A stretch of 64,000 nucleotides of DNA. Origin: Oricola sp. Lineage in GTDB: Bacteria; Pseudomonadota; Alphaproteobacteria; Rhizobiales; Rhizobiaceae. Position 1 is the first letter of the stretch. Each line of letters opens with the position of its first letter. This document shows, piece after piece, positions 36,218 through 48,655 of this stretch. Location of the stretch: positions 47,887 through 111,886 of the forward strand of contig NZ_JALEGV010000026.1 in NCBI RefSeq assembly GCF_022763245.1, read 5' to 3'. Both the position numbers and the translations under genes were made by a program. Below the pieces are notes generated by a model, which was given only the letters and a program-made list of their open reading frames with translations, did no database searches and was not told the origin of the DNA.

Positions 36218-37882
36218 ATGTCCGAGATCCCGTCACCCTTCAAGCGCGTGCTCGCCCCCTTGCGGACCGGCGTCGCGGCCGCGCTGTCGGAGACGGCGAC
36301 GAGCCTGCGCGCCTTCGCCGCCCGCCGCCTGCCGCTGGTCTGGCTGCTGGCGATCGTCATCGGCGGCATCGTCGCCATGGCGACCATCCTGTTTCGCGAG
36401 GCGATCGGCCTCGTCCAGCTCGCCTGGCTCGGCACGGCGTCGGAACATGTCGTCAGCGCCGCCGCCGGCATCCCGAAGATCGTCGTCTTCATCGCGCCCG
36501 TCATCGGCGGCCTCGTGGTCGGCATCCTTCTGCAGACCATCCAAGCCAAGCAGCGCACCTTCAGCGTCGCCGACGTCATGGAGGCCTGCGCGCAAGGCGC
36601 GCGCGGCCTGCCCTTCTGGCCCGGCATCACCTCGGCCGCGCTGACGGTCGTGTCGCTCGGCTCCGGCGCCAGCGCCGGCCGCGAAGGCCCGGTCGTGCAT
36701 CTGGGCGCGACGCTCGGCGCATCGATCTGCGAACGCTTCCGGCTGACCGATTCCGCGCGCCGCGTTCTCTTGGCCTGCGGCGTCGCCAGCGCCGTCTCCG
36801 CCTCGTTCAACGCGCCGATCGCCGGCATGATCTTCGCCCATGAGGTCGTGCTCGGCCATTACGCGCTGTCCGCCCTGGTGCCGATCATCCTTTCGGCGGT
36901 GATCGGCACGCTGGCGACGCGCATGTGGTTCGGCGACATCGCCGCCTTCGTCATTCCCGAGCACCAGATCACCTCCTACTGGGAGTTCCCGGCCTTCGCC
37001 CTTCTCGGCGTCACCTGCGCCGTCGTCGCCATCCTGTTCCAGTTCTCGCTGATCGCCACCGACTGGGTCGCCCGCCACATCACCATGCCCACATGGCTGC
37101 GCCCGGTGGTCGGCGGCGCCGGCGTCGGCGCCATCGCCGTGGTCTTTCCCGAAGTGCTGGGCGTCGGCTACGAGACCACCGACGCGGCGCTGAAGAACAA
37201 TCTGCCGCTGTCGCTGATGCTGATGCTGCTCGTCGCCAAGACGGCGGCGACCGCGATCACCCTCGCCTCGCGCTTCGGCGGCGGCATCTTCTCGCCCTCG
37301 CTCTATCTCGGCGCGATGGCCGGCGGCAGTTTCGGCCTCATCGCCGCCTCGGTCTTCCCCGAACTCGCCTCCAGCGAGGGCCTCTATTCCATCCTCGGCA
37401 TGGGTGCGGTCGCCGCGGCCGTGCTCGGCGCGCCCCTGTCGACCACGATGATCGTCTTCGAGCTGACCGGCGGCTACACGCTCTCCATCGCGCTCCTCCT
37501 CACCGTCGCCATCGCCTACGGCCTCAACCAGGCCATCCACGGCCATTCCTATTTCCAGCGGCAACTGGAAATGCGCGGCCTCTTCATCCACGAGGGGCCG
37601 CATCACCGCCTCATCCGGTCGCGCAAGGTGATGGACTTCATGGACCTGCCCGGCCCCGACGCCGAGCCCGAGCGCCACGATCCGGAGACCGGCGGCCCGT
37701 CTCTCAAACCGAGCGACACCTTGGAAACCGCGCTTCGCATCTTCGACGCCGGCGGCCATGCGCGCCTGCCCGTCGTCTCGGAAACCGACCCCGGCAAGAT
37801 CATCGCCTGGGCCAGCCAGATGCGCGCGCTGCGCTACTTCAACAAGGCGCTGATCGACGCGTCGGTGGAAGAGCACCGATAG
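36218..37882 (+). CDS. Second CLC-family chloride channel/transporter
   Basis: The 554-residue membrane protein has a CLC core with GREGP (154-158), FNAPIAGMIFAHEVV and GGIFSPSLYLGAMAGG. The first anion motif (GSGIP in E. coli) is not conserved; the matching place reads RTFSVAD. The proton-path glutamate is a valine (E209-V210). The C-terminal 90 residues resemble a single degenerate CBS unit (DTLETALRIFDAGGHARLPVVS). It is transcribed away from the CLC gene at 34135-35946, with a 271-base shared control region. The paralogs are clearly different, not a recent duplication. Confidence 0.88.
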   Translation: MSEIPSPFKRVLAPLRTGVAAALSETATSLRAFAARRLPLVWLLAIVIGGIVAMATILFREAIGLVQLAWLGTASEHVVSAAAGIPKIVVFIAPVIGGLVVGILLQTIQAKQRTFSVADVMEACAQGARGLPFWPGITSAALTVVSLGSGASAGREGPVVHLGATLGASICERFRLTDSARRVLLACGVASAVSASFNAPIAGMIFAHEVVLGHYALSALVPIILSAVIGTLATRMWFGDIAAFVIPEHQITSYWEFPAFALLGVTCAVVAILFQFSLIATDWVARHITMPTWLRPVVGGAGVGAIAVVFPEVLGVGYETTDAALKNNLPLSLMLMLLVAKTAATAITLASRFGGGIFSPSLYLGAMAGGSFGLIAASVFPELASSEGLYSILGMGAVAAAVLGAPLSTTMIVFELTGGYTLSIALLLTVAIAYGLNQAIHGHSYFQRQLEMRGLFIHEGPHHRLIRSRKVMDFMDLPGPDAEPERHDPETGGPSLKPSDTLETALRIFDAGGHARLPVVSETDPGKIIAWASQMRALRYFNKALIDASVEEHR

Positions 37883-38001
37883 CAAATCGTTACGCTCGCG
37901 CGCAGGTTTAACGCACGCTTCATCTGTTTCGGGGAATCTGCGGGGATTGCGCGCTCACGCCGAAAGGCCGAGCGTGCTCAACTTTGGCGTTTGACAGGTC
38001 G

Positions 38002-41805
<3,804 letters not shown>

Positions 41806-41987
41806 GACCGGCCCCCGCCCCGCAACCCCCTGTGGAACGCCGGTCGCAACCGGTTTTCGTCTCCCGGCCGATCCTCTAAGGACAAGGGGATGCGGCGCGT
41901 CTGCGAGTCGGCGCCGCGTCCGGGCGGCCGCCTTGAACCGGGGCGCCGCGTCAGCCGAAGGCAACGATCAGAAGAGGCAGCCAGGCC

Positions 41988-43505
41988 GTGCAGGTCGACA
42001 TCGATATGGGAACGACGTCCACCGGCGACGTGGCCAGGCTCGATATCGAGGAACTGCTCGCCACGCGCCTGCTCGTGCAGGGCAATTCCGGCTCCGGCAA
42101 GTCCCACCTCCTGCGCCGCCTGCTCGAACAGTCCGCCAAATGGGTGCAGCAGGTCGTCGTCGATCCGGAGGGCGATTTCGTCACGCTCGCCGACGCCTTC
42201 GGCCATGTGGTGGTCGACGCCAACCGCTCCGAGGGCGAGCTGATCGGCGTCGCCGGCCGCATCCGCCAGCACCGCGTCTCCTGCGTGCTGACGCTGGAGG
42301 GCCTCGAGATCGACGACCAGATGCGCGCCGCCGCGACCTTTCTCAACGCCCTGTTCGACGCCGAGCGCGAATTCTGGTTTCCGGTGCTCGTGGTGGTCGA
42401 CGAGGCGCAGATGTTCGCGCCGTCGGCCGCCGGCGAAGTGGCCGAGGACGCCAGGCGCTCCTCGCTCGGCGCGATGACCAACCTCATGTGCCGCGGCCGC
42501 AAGCGCGGCCTTGCCGGCGTCATCGCCACGCAGCGCCTCGCCAAGCTCGCCAAGAACGTCGCCGCCGAGGCCTCCAACTTCCTGATGGGGCGCACCTTCC
42601 TCGACATCGACATGGCCCGCGCCGCCGACCTTCTCGGCATGGACCGCCGCCAGGCCGAGCAGTTCCGCGACCTGAAGCGCGGCTCCTTCGTCGCGCTCGG
42701 CCCCGCCCTGTCGCGCCGCCCGCTCAACGTGACCATCGGCGCGGTGGAAACCGGCGGGCGCTCGTCCAGCCCGAAGCTCATCCCGCTGCCCGACAAGCCG
42801 GCCGACGCCGAAGACCTGATCCTGACGCCGACGGCGGAGGATTTCGCGCTGCAGCCGGCGCCGAGGCGCAACGCGCCCACCGCCCGCGCCACAACCGACA
42901 TCATGGAGAAGCTCTCCCAGGCCGTCGCCCGCCAGGAAAGCGAGCCCGCCGCCGAGAGCCCCAACCGCCCCGCCCCGATGAGCGCGGAAGAGATGGAGGT
43001 CTGGATCGCCGACACGCTGGCCGAGATCGTCGCCGACGCCGGCTCCGGCTTCCGCTCCGATGCGCAGCTCTACCAGGATTTCCTGATGCGCGGCCGCATG
43101 CGCCGCATCACCGGCGCGCCCCTCTCCATGCCGGATTTCCGCCTGCGTCTCGCCATCGCCCGCTCCGGCGTCGATGACGAAATGGCCGAGGGCGAAGCAT
43201 GGCAGTCGGCGCTCGGCCTCGCTCGGCGCGTGCCGGAGGATCTGCAGGGCGTGTTCCTGATGCTGGCCCGCGCCGCCATCGCCGGCGAACCCTGCCCGCC
43301 CGACGAGACCATCGCGCGCGCCTACGGCACCCATTCCAAGCGCCGCGCCCGCCGCTTCCTCGACTATTTCGAGGAACGCGAACTCGTGGTGCTGCACACC
43401 GACCACGCCGGAAAGCGCATCGTCGCCTTCCCCGATTTCGACGCCCAGACCGCCGGCGGCGACCCGGACGCCGAGGACGCCCCGCGCATCGACGCCGCCG
43501 AATGA
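41988..43505 (+). CDS. HerA/DUF87-type ATPase
   Basis: The 505-residue protein has a HerA-like ATPase domain in residues about 20-260. Walker A is GNSGSGKSH at 32-40, and Walker B is LVVVDEAQMF near residue 140 with ATQRLAKLAKNV after it. The C-terminal 200 residues are a linker and a helical domain that I cannot assign (YQDFLMRGRMRRI, GTHSKRRARRFLDYF). It lacks the N-terminal HAS barrel present in the other HerA of this window (8173-10218). A DNA pump or plasmid/defence role is possible. The start is GTG at 41988 with AGAGG upstream. It follows the hybrid kinase but is about 180 bases away. Confidence 0.8.
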   Translation: MQVDIDMGTTSTGDVARLDIEELLATRLLVQGNSGSGKSHLLRRLLEQSAKWVQQVVVDPEGDFVTLADAFGHVVVDANRSEGELIGVAGRIRQHRVSCVLTLEGLEIDDQMRAAATFLNALFDAEREFWFPVLVVVDEAQMFAPSAAGEVAEDARRSSLGAMTNLMCRGRKRGLAGVIATQRLAKLAKNVAAEASNFLMGRTFLDIDMARAADLLGMDRRQAEQFRDLKRGSFVALGPALSRRPLNVTIGAVETGGRSSSPKLIPLPDKPADAEDLILTPTAEDFALQPAPRRNAPTARATTDIMEKLSQAVARQESEPAAESPNRPAPMSAEEMEVWIADTLAEIVADAGSGFRSDAQLYQDFLMRGRMRRITGAPLSMPDFRLRLAIARSGVDDEMAEGEAWQSALGLARRVPEDLQGVFLMLARAAIAGEPCPPDETIARAYGTHSKRRARRFLDYFEERELVVLHTDHAGKRIVAFPDFDAQTAGGDPDAEDAPRIDAAE

Positions 43506-43533
43506 CGGCCCGCCCGGTCTCGAATGTCCGGGA

Positions 43534-43878
43534 TCAGTGATCCGCCGGCGACAGCGCCTTCACCATCGCCTGCAGAAGCGCGATCGGCACGGTCGACGCC
43601 GTCGCCTCGACGCGCAGGTCCGAACCGTCTTCCGACGCAGTGCGGCGGCGCAGCGACGCGTAAGGCATGATCCCGCGCGGCCCGTGCCCCACATGCCACG
43701 CCCAGTCGGGCAGCACCGCGCCGATCAGCGCGATGCAGTCGTCGACGGACGACGTGTAGCGCGGCTTCGCCTCATTGCCGCTGTCCAGCGCTTCCCGGAT
43801 CGCCGAGTCCAGCGCGCGATCCTCGCCCGTCGCGCGCAGTACCCGCTCCGCAAGCGCTTCCATCGAAGATGTCGTCAT
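43534..43878 (-). CDS. Small hypothetical protein, phage ABA-sandwich-like
   Basis: The 114-residue protein has LAERVLRATGEDRALDSAIR, then RYTSSVDDCIALI and VPIALLQAMVKAL near the end. This order resembles the short phage-associated 'ABA sandwich' proteins common in alphaproteobacterial prophages (ATGPDRELDAAI ... YTASLDAAL ... ALALCIAALKA), though no prophage is visible here. GGCGGG precedes the ATG at 43878 by a few bases. No function is known. It is convergent with the HerA gene. It might be a remnant of a mobile element or a domesticated gene; the family call is from memory of the pattern. Confidence 0.6.
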   Translation of the reverse strand: MTTSSMEALAERVLRATGEDRALDSAIREALDSGNEAKPRYTSSVDDCIALIGAVLPDWAWHVGHGPRGIMPYASLRRRTASEDGSDLRVEATASTVPIALLQAMVKALSPADH

Positions 43879-43965
43879 GATCCCGCCTGTCCCGTGTCGC
43901 GCGCCGGCCTGCATTCCGGCGCCTGACTGAAGCGCCCGACCGCGGGAGGATGTCAAGGCCGCGCG

Positions 43966-46185
43966 TCAGTGAAGGCTCGCAGAATGGCCCGCCGCGCCGA
44001 TCGCGAAGTCCGACATCGGCTGCGGCCGCCCCATCAGGAAGCCCTGCCCCGTCTCGCAACCGAGGAACAGAAGCGCCTGTTTCTGCTCTTCGGTCTCGAT
44101 GCCTTCCGCGACGCATTGCACGTTCAGCGCCTCGGCCATGTTCAGGACCACGGCGGCGATGCTGCGCTTGGCTGAGACGGTGCTCAGCGTGTTGACGAAG
44201 CTGCGGTCGATCTTCAGCACGTCGATCGGCAGGTGGTCGAACTGGCTGAGCGACGAATAGCCCGTGCCGAAATCGTCGAGCGAGATGCGATGCCCGGCGT
44301 CGCGCAGGATCCCGACCTGCCGCACGACGACGGGCCGGTTCTTCATCGCGATGCCCTCCGTCACCTCGAACTCCACCGCCTCGGGCCGCAGGCCGGCGAG
44401 CTTCACCTGTCTCAGCAGCCGCCGGGCGAAACCGGGATGGTTGAGGTCTTCCATCGACAGGTTGATCGCCACCGAGAACGCCTCGTTGACGTTCTGCTTC
44501 GCATACCATTCCCCGACCGATCCGATCACGAAATCCGTCAGCGGCTGCGTCAGGCCGATCGCTTCGGCGAGCGGAACGAATTCCGACGGCGAAATCTGCT
44601 CGTCCTCGTGGCGCCAGCGCAGAAGCGCTTCGACCCCCACGCATTCGTCCGTCAGGAGGTTGACTTTCGGCTGCACGACGACCCCCAGCCCGTCGCCATG
44701 TTTCACCGCCTGTTTCAGCGCGGCCTGCAGGCGGCTCCGGCGGCCGACCTCCCGGCGCATGTCCGCGTCGAAATGCACGCATGCTTCGCGCCGCGACTGT
44801 TTCGCGTAGGTCAAAGCCGACATCGCGTCGCACATCACGCCGACGGCCGAGGCCGGTTTCTCGTCCACGTCCATGATGACGCTCTTCGGCCGCGCGACGA
44901 TCTCCGCCTCTTCAACCTCGAAGGGCGTTTCGAACGCCGCGGTGATCGCGTCGCGCCGGATGTTCGCCTCGTCGCCGAGAAGCGCGAAGATGCCGTCGCC
45001 GATCCGCGCGACCATCGGCGGATGCGACGCCTCCGACAAGGCGCCATAGACGCTGCGCAGGAACCGCTGCGAGACGGGAATGCCGTAATCGGCGAGGATC
45101 TCGTGATAGGCCTCGATCTCGACCAGAGCCAGCCGGAAGCCCTTGTCGGCCGCTTGGATGCGCTGCCGCAGCGCGGCGTCGAAGGCGTTCAGGTTCGGCG
45201 CGTTCACATGCGGGTCGGTGAAGGCCAACTGGTCGAGCCGCTCGACCAGCGACAGATTGTCGAAGGCGATCGCGATGTTGCTGGAGAACAGTTCCAAGAG
45301 CGCAAGTTCGGTGTCGGCCAGCGGGCCTTCGGTCTCCACCAGCGCGATCAGTTCGCTGTCCGGCGGGCTGGAGACGCGCAGCGCGAAGAAGCCGTCCTCG
45401 ATCACGGCCCGCTCGCTCGACGACGCCTTGCGCAGGAGGTCCAGCGCCAGCGCGTCGGGTATCTCCCTGCAACTCTTGCCGAGCAGGTCGGAGAACCGCC
45501 CCGCCGCGTTGACGATCCGGCTCTCCAGCAGGTCGCCGGCCTGGCTGTTGACGCAGACGAAGCCCCGCGGGCTGACCTGCAGCAGGGCGGCGATCTGCGT
45601 CAGCACGCCCCAGGAGAACAGTTCCAGATTGGTGCGCCGGAACAGCGTCGTCGAACTGTCGACGATCATCTCCAGGCCGACCCGGCTGCGGTTGATCATG
45701 CAGATCTGGTTGTAGGCGCGGATGCAGGAGGTGAGCACCGTGATCAGCCGCGTCTGCGTCAGCTCCGACTTCGTCCGGTAGTCGTCGATCTCGTATTTCG
45801 ACACCACCGACAATTCCGGCGCATAGCCCGGCTGGCCGGTGCGCAGCACGATGCGCATGTCGCCCAGACCCGCCTCGCGCAGGTCGCGCACGAGACGCAG
45901 GCCCGCGTCCGGCGTCTCCATCACCACGTCGACGAAGGCGACCGCGACGTCGCGGAACGCGTCGACATGCCGGCGCGCCTCCTCGGCCGAACTGAAATGC
46001 AGCAATTCGATCGGGCAATCGAACACCTGCACGTCGCGCAGCGCGAACCGGGTCGATTCATGGACCGCCTCGTCGTCGTCGATGATCGCGACGCGCCATT
46101 TTCGCAAGGGCTCGGCCTTCGGCGCGGCGTCGTCCTCGACGAAATCCATGAAGTCGTCATTGTCAGGCTGCGAGTTCATCGGCAT
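43966..46185 (-). CDS. Response regulator with DUF3369 and EAL (c-di-GMP phosphodiesterase)
   Basis: The 739-residue protein starts with a receiver domain (VAIIDDDEAVHESTR; phospho-acceptor in VAFVDVVMETPDAG), continues with the DUF3369 sensor-like domain (about residues 165-310), then a degenerate GGDEF domain (the site reads IGDGIFALL) and an active-looking EAL domain (VEALLRWRHE for EAL, DDFGTGYSSL, VAEGIETEEQ). It should hydrolyse cyclic di-GMP when phosphorylated or otherwise regulated. It overlaps the upstream kinase gene by 23 bases (46163-46185), so the two form a kinase/regulator pair. Start ATG at 46185; the internal ATG at 46179 is nearly equivalent. Confidence 0.92.
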   Translation of the reverse strand: MPMNSQPDNDDFMDFVEDDAAPKAEPLRKWRVAIIDDDEAVHESTRFALRDVQVFDCPIELLHFSSAEEARRHVDAFRDVAVAFVDVVMETPDAGLRLVRDLREAGLGDMRIVLRTGQPGYAPELSVVSKYEIDDYRTKSELTQTRLITVLTSCIRAYNQICMINRSRVGLEMIVDSSTTLFRRTNLELFSWGVLTQIAALLQVSPRGFVCVNSQAGDLLESRIVNAAGRFSDLLGKSCREIPDALALDLLRKASSSERAVIEDGFFALRVSSPPDSELIALVETEGPLADTELALLELFSSNIAIAFDNLSLVERLDQLAFTDPHVNAPNLNAFDAALRQRIQAADKGFRLALVEIEAYHEILADYGIPVSQRFLRSVYGALSEASHPPMVARIGDGIFALLGDEANIRRDAITAAFETPFEVEEAEIVARPKSVIMDVDEKPASAVGVMCDAMSALTYAKQSRREACVHFDADMRREVGRRSRLQAALKQAVKHGDGLGVVVQPKVNLLTDECVGVEALLRWRHEDEQISPSEFVPLAEAIGLTQPLTDFVIGSVGEWYAKQNVNEAFSVAINLSMEDLNHPGFARRLLRQVKLAGLRPEAVEFEVTEGIAMKNRPVVVRQVGILRDAGHRISLDDFGTGYSSLSQFDHLPIDVLKIDRSFVNTLSTVSAKRSIAAVVLNMAEALNVQCVAEGIETEEQKQALLFLGCETGQGFLMGRPQPMSDFAIGAAGHSASLH

Positions 46186-48043
46186 GGTGCGGCCTTTCCT
46201 TTCCTGTGTCGTCCGCGGAGAGGACGGATCTGGGCATGCGGATCGTCATGCTCGTTCCCGCCCCCGGCGTGCTGTCCGCCTCGATCGATCCCCCCAACAC
46301 GTTCTCCACGATGTTGAGCACGATGCTGAGCCCCAGCCCGCTGCCGCCGGCCCCGAGCTTCGTCGTGAAGAAGGGATTGAAGATGCTGTCGAGGTGTTCC
46401 GGTGCGATGCCGGCGCCGTTGTCGGCGACGGTGATCTCGATCGCCTCTTCGCCGTCGTCGCGGGCGGCGATGGAGATCACGCCCTCCTGGTCCGGCGAAA
46501 AGGCGTGGATGCGCGCGTTGTTGATCAGGTTGAACAGGACCTGCGCCAGCGGACCGGGATAGGTGCTCAGCGTCCCATGCGTGCGGATGTCGCTGACGAT
46601 CTTGACCCTGGTGTCGCGAAGCTGGTGCGCGTTGCTGCTCAGAATGTCGTCGATCAGGTCCTGCAGCCGGAATTCGCGCAGCCGCTCGCTGGTCTGGTCG
46701 ACGGCGACCTGCTTGAAATGCCGGATCAGGCTGTCGGCGCGTTCCAGGTTGCGCTGGACCATGTCGGACCCGGTCCGCATGTCGTTGACGAAACCGGTCA
46801 TCTGCGAGCGCCGCACCGGTCCGGCCTCCACGGCGCGCGCGAAGGCGTCGGCGTCGCGCGCCATCGTGCTGGCGATGGTGACCGCGCTGCCGATCGGCGA
46901 ATTCAATTCATGCGCGACACCGGCGACGAGGCTGCCGAGGCTCGCGAGCCGCTCTTGGCGCATGACCTCCTCTTCGGCGCGCCGCGCCTCGTTTTCCGAG
47001 TTGCGCCGCGCATTGACCATCTGGGTCCAGCCCGCCGCGATCGTCGCCGTGATCGCCAGGCCGACGATCACGAAAGGCAGGTGATACCAGCGCCAGGCCG
47101 ACAGCAGCGAAGCCCCGGGCGTCTCCGCGAACAGCGTCCAGTTCCCGTCGCCGCTCGCGACCACCTCGCCGGCGGCGACATCGGCGAGCACCGCCCCGGG
47201 ACGGAACGCGCGAAAGACGTAATGCCTGCCCTGCGACACGAACTCGCCGAGATCGCCCTGCGAGAAACGCGCCCAGGCCTGCGGGTCCTCGACCGCCAGG
47301 CTCGTGTCGCGGCCGAACATGAAGCCCCAGAGCTTGTCGATCGGAACGCCCGCCAGCCAGTATCCGTCGGCGTTGACGAGCTGGATCGGCGCCGCGTTGC
47401 CCGGCTGCGCCTGGGACACCTCGTTCAGCAATTCGCTTGCGTCGATGTTGATGACGACGATCCCGCGGCTCTCCGGCCCGGCCGGTTCGATCGGCGTGGC
47501 GATGCGGAACATCGGACGCCATGGCAGTTCGATCGCGCCATGCTCGACATTCAGGTCGACGGGCGACGCGTAGATCGCGCCGACATCCAGGTCGATCGTG
47601 TTCCTGAAATAATAGCGGTCGGCCTTGTTCTGCATCGCCTGCGGCCCGACGACGACCGCCTCTCCGCCCCATCGGTCGACGCGGACCACCTCCTGGCCCG
47701 ACCCGTCGATGAAGCGCAGCTGCGCGACATGCGGCTTTTCGGAGACGAAGGCCTCGAAATCCGCCGTCGCCGCCTTCCACCCGGCTGCGTCGCCGGCGGC
47801 AAGCGCGCGCAGCCTTCCGTTGCGCGCCAGGATCATCAGGTCGGAGACGTAGCCCGAGATGCTTCCGGACAGCCCGTGCACCGCGCGCTCCAGCGCCGCG
47901 TTCATCACCACCCGTTTTTCGTGACTTTCAACCACCGCGGCGAGGTAGAGCGACGCCTGCCACAAGCCGATCATCACGACCGACGCCGCCGCGAAACGGC
48001 TGCCGAACATTCGCAGGCTGTTGGCCGAAACTCTCGTCTTCAT
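46163..48043 (-). CDS. Membrane sensor histidine kinase
   Basis: The 626-residue kinase has an N-terminal membrane helix (about residues 17-37), a large periplasmic dCache-like sensor (about 40-320, including DRYYFRNTIDL and SRGIVVINIDASELLN), a second helix (about 330-352, HLPFVIVGLAITATIAAGW), then HisKA with VAGVAHELNSPIG and a HATPase (NLINNARIHAFS, DNGAGI, GSGLGLSIV). dCache domains bind small ligands such as amino acids or organic acids. It overlaps its regulator gene by 23 bases. ATG at 48043 has GGAGGGG immediately upstream (short spacing); a TTG at 48106 would extend it. Confidence 0.9.
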   Translation of the reverse strand: MKTRVSANSLRMFGSRFAAASVVMIGLWQASLYLAAVVESHEKRVVMNAALERAVHGLSGSISGYVSDLMILARNGRLRALAAGDAAGWKAATADFEAFVSEKPHVAQLRFIDGSGQEVVRVDRWGGEAVVVGPQAMQNKADRYYFRNTIDLDVGAIYASPVDLNVEHGAIELPWRPMFRIATPIEPAGPESRGIVVINIDASELLNEVSQAQPGNAAPIQLVNADGYWLAGVPIDKLWGFMFGRDTSLAVEDPQAWARFSQGDLGEFVSQGRHYVFRAFRPGAVLADVAAGEVVASGDGNWTLFAETPGASLLSAWRWYHLPFVIVGLAITATIAAGWTQMVNARRNSENEARRAEEEVMRQERLASLGSLVAGVAHELNSPIGSAVTIASTMARDADAFARAVEAGPVRRSQMTGFVNDMRTGSDMVQRNLERADSLIRHFKQVAVDQTSERLREFRLQDLIDDILSSNAHQLRDTRVKIVSDIRTHGTLSTYPGPLAQVLFNLINNARIHAFSPDQEGVISIAARDDGEEAIEITVADNGAGIAPEHLDSIFNPFFTTKLGAGGSGLGLSIVLNIVENVLGGSIEADSTPGAGTSMTIRMPRSVLSADDTGKERPHHADELAA

Positions 48044-48200
48044 CCCCTCCGCGTCGTCCGAAGTATCGGACAGACTCCCCCGTCGAAGACCGGAGCGTAT
48101 TCGCAATGAGTTCAGAATCCGTTACAGCAACCGGTCGATTTCCCCTGCGACAGGCCATGTTGATCCGGAATGGGACGGCTGCTTTTACTGCGGTGCAGCA

Positions 48201-48608
48201 TCACCCCGGCCGCTGGTCGAAGGCTTCCACTGCTTCCAGGTGCTCGTCCCAGTTCGCCCGGTCGGCGAAGAAGATATGCGCGGTCGGCGCGATCGCGACG
48301 GGGGTGTCGAGGCAGCCCGCCGGCACGATCATCCCCTCGCCGCGCTCGCGCGGCAGCGGCGAGCCGCAATCGGCGCAGAAATTCTTCATGAAGCGCGTGT
48401 CCGGCACCTCGTAGGCCTTGATCCTGTCCTCGCCCGACAGCCAGGTCATGTCGCCCTCGAAACAGAACAAATTGGCGGCGTGCGCCGTGCCCGAGAACTT
48501 GCGGCACCGGCTGCAGTGGCACAGGAAGAACCTGTCGAATTCGCCGTTGATCTCGAAGGCGACCGCGCCGCAAAGGCACGAGCCGGTGTGTTTGCTGCTC
48601 ATCGACAT
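48201..48608 (-). CDS. GFA-family (Mss4-like) zinc protein
   Basis: The 135-residue protein has the GFA/CENP-V fold: GSCLCGAVAFEI at the start, CHCSRCRKFSG in the middle, and NFCADCGSPL near residue 85. The cysteines bind two zinc ions. The best-known members are glutathione-dependent formaldehyde-activating enzymes, but that activity has been questioned and cannot be assumed. It lies between the unknown tail-anchored gene and the kinase operon, on the same strand, about 160 bases upstream of the kinase. Confidence 0.85.
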   Translation of the reverse strand: MSMSSKHTGSCLCGAVAFEINGEFDRFFLCHCSRCRKFSGTAHAANLFCFEGDMTWLSGEDRIKAYEVPDTRFMKNFCADCGSPLPRERGEGMIVPAGCLDTPVAIAPTAHIFFADRANWDEHLEAVEAFDQRPG

Positions 48609-48655
48609 GCTCCCTCTCGTCTCCCGCCGCGATCACCCGCGCGGCTGCGACGACC

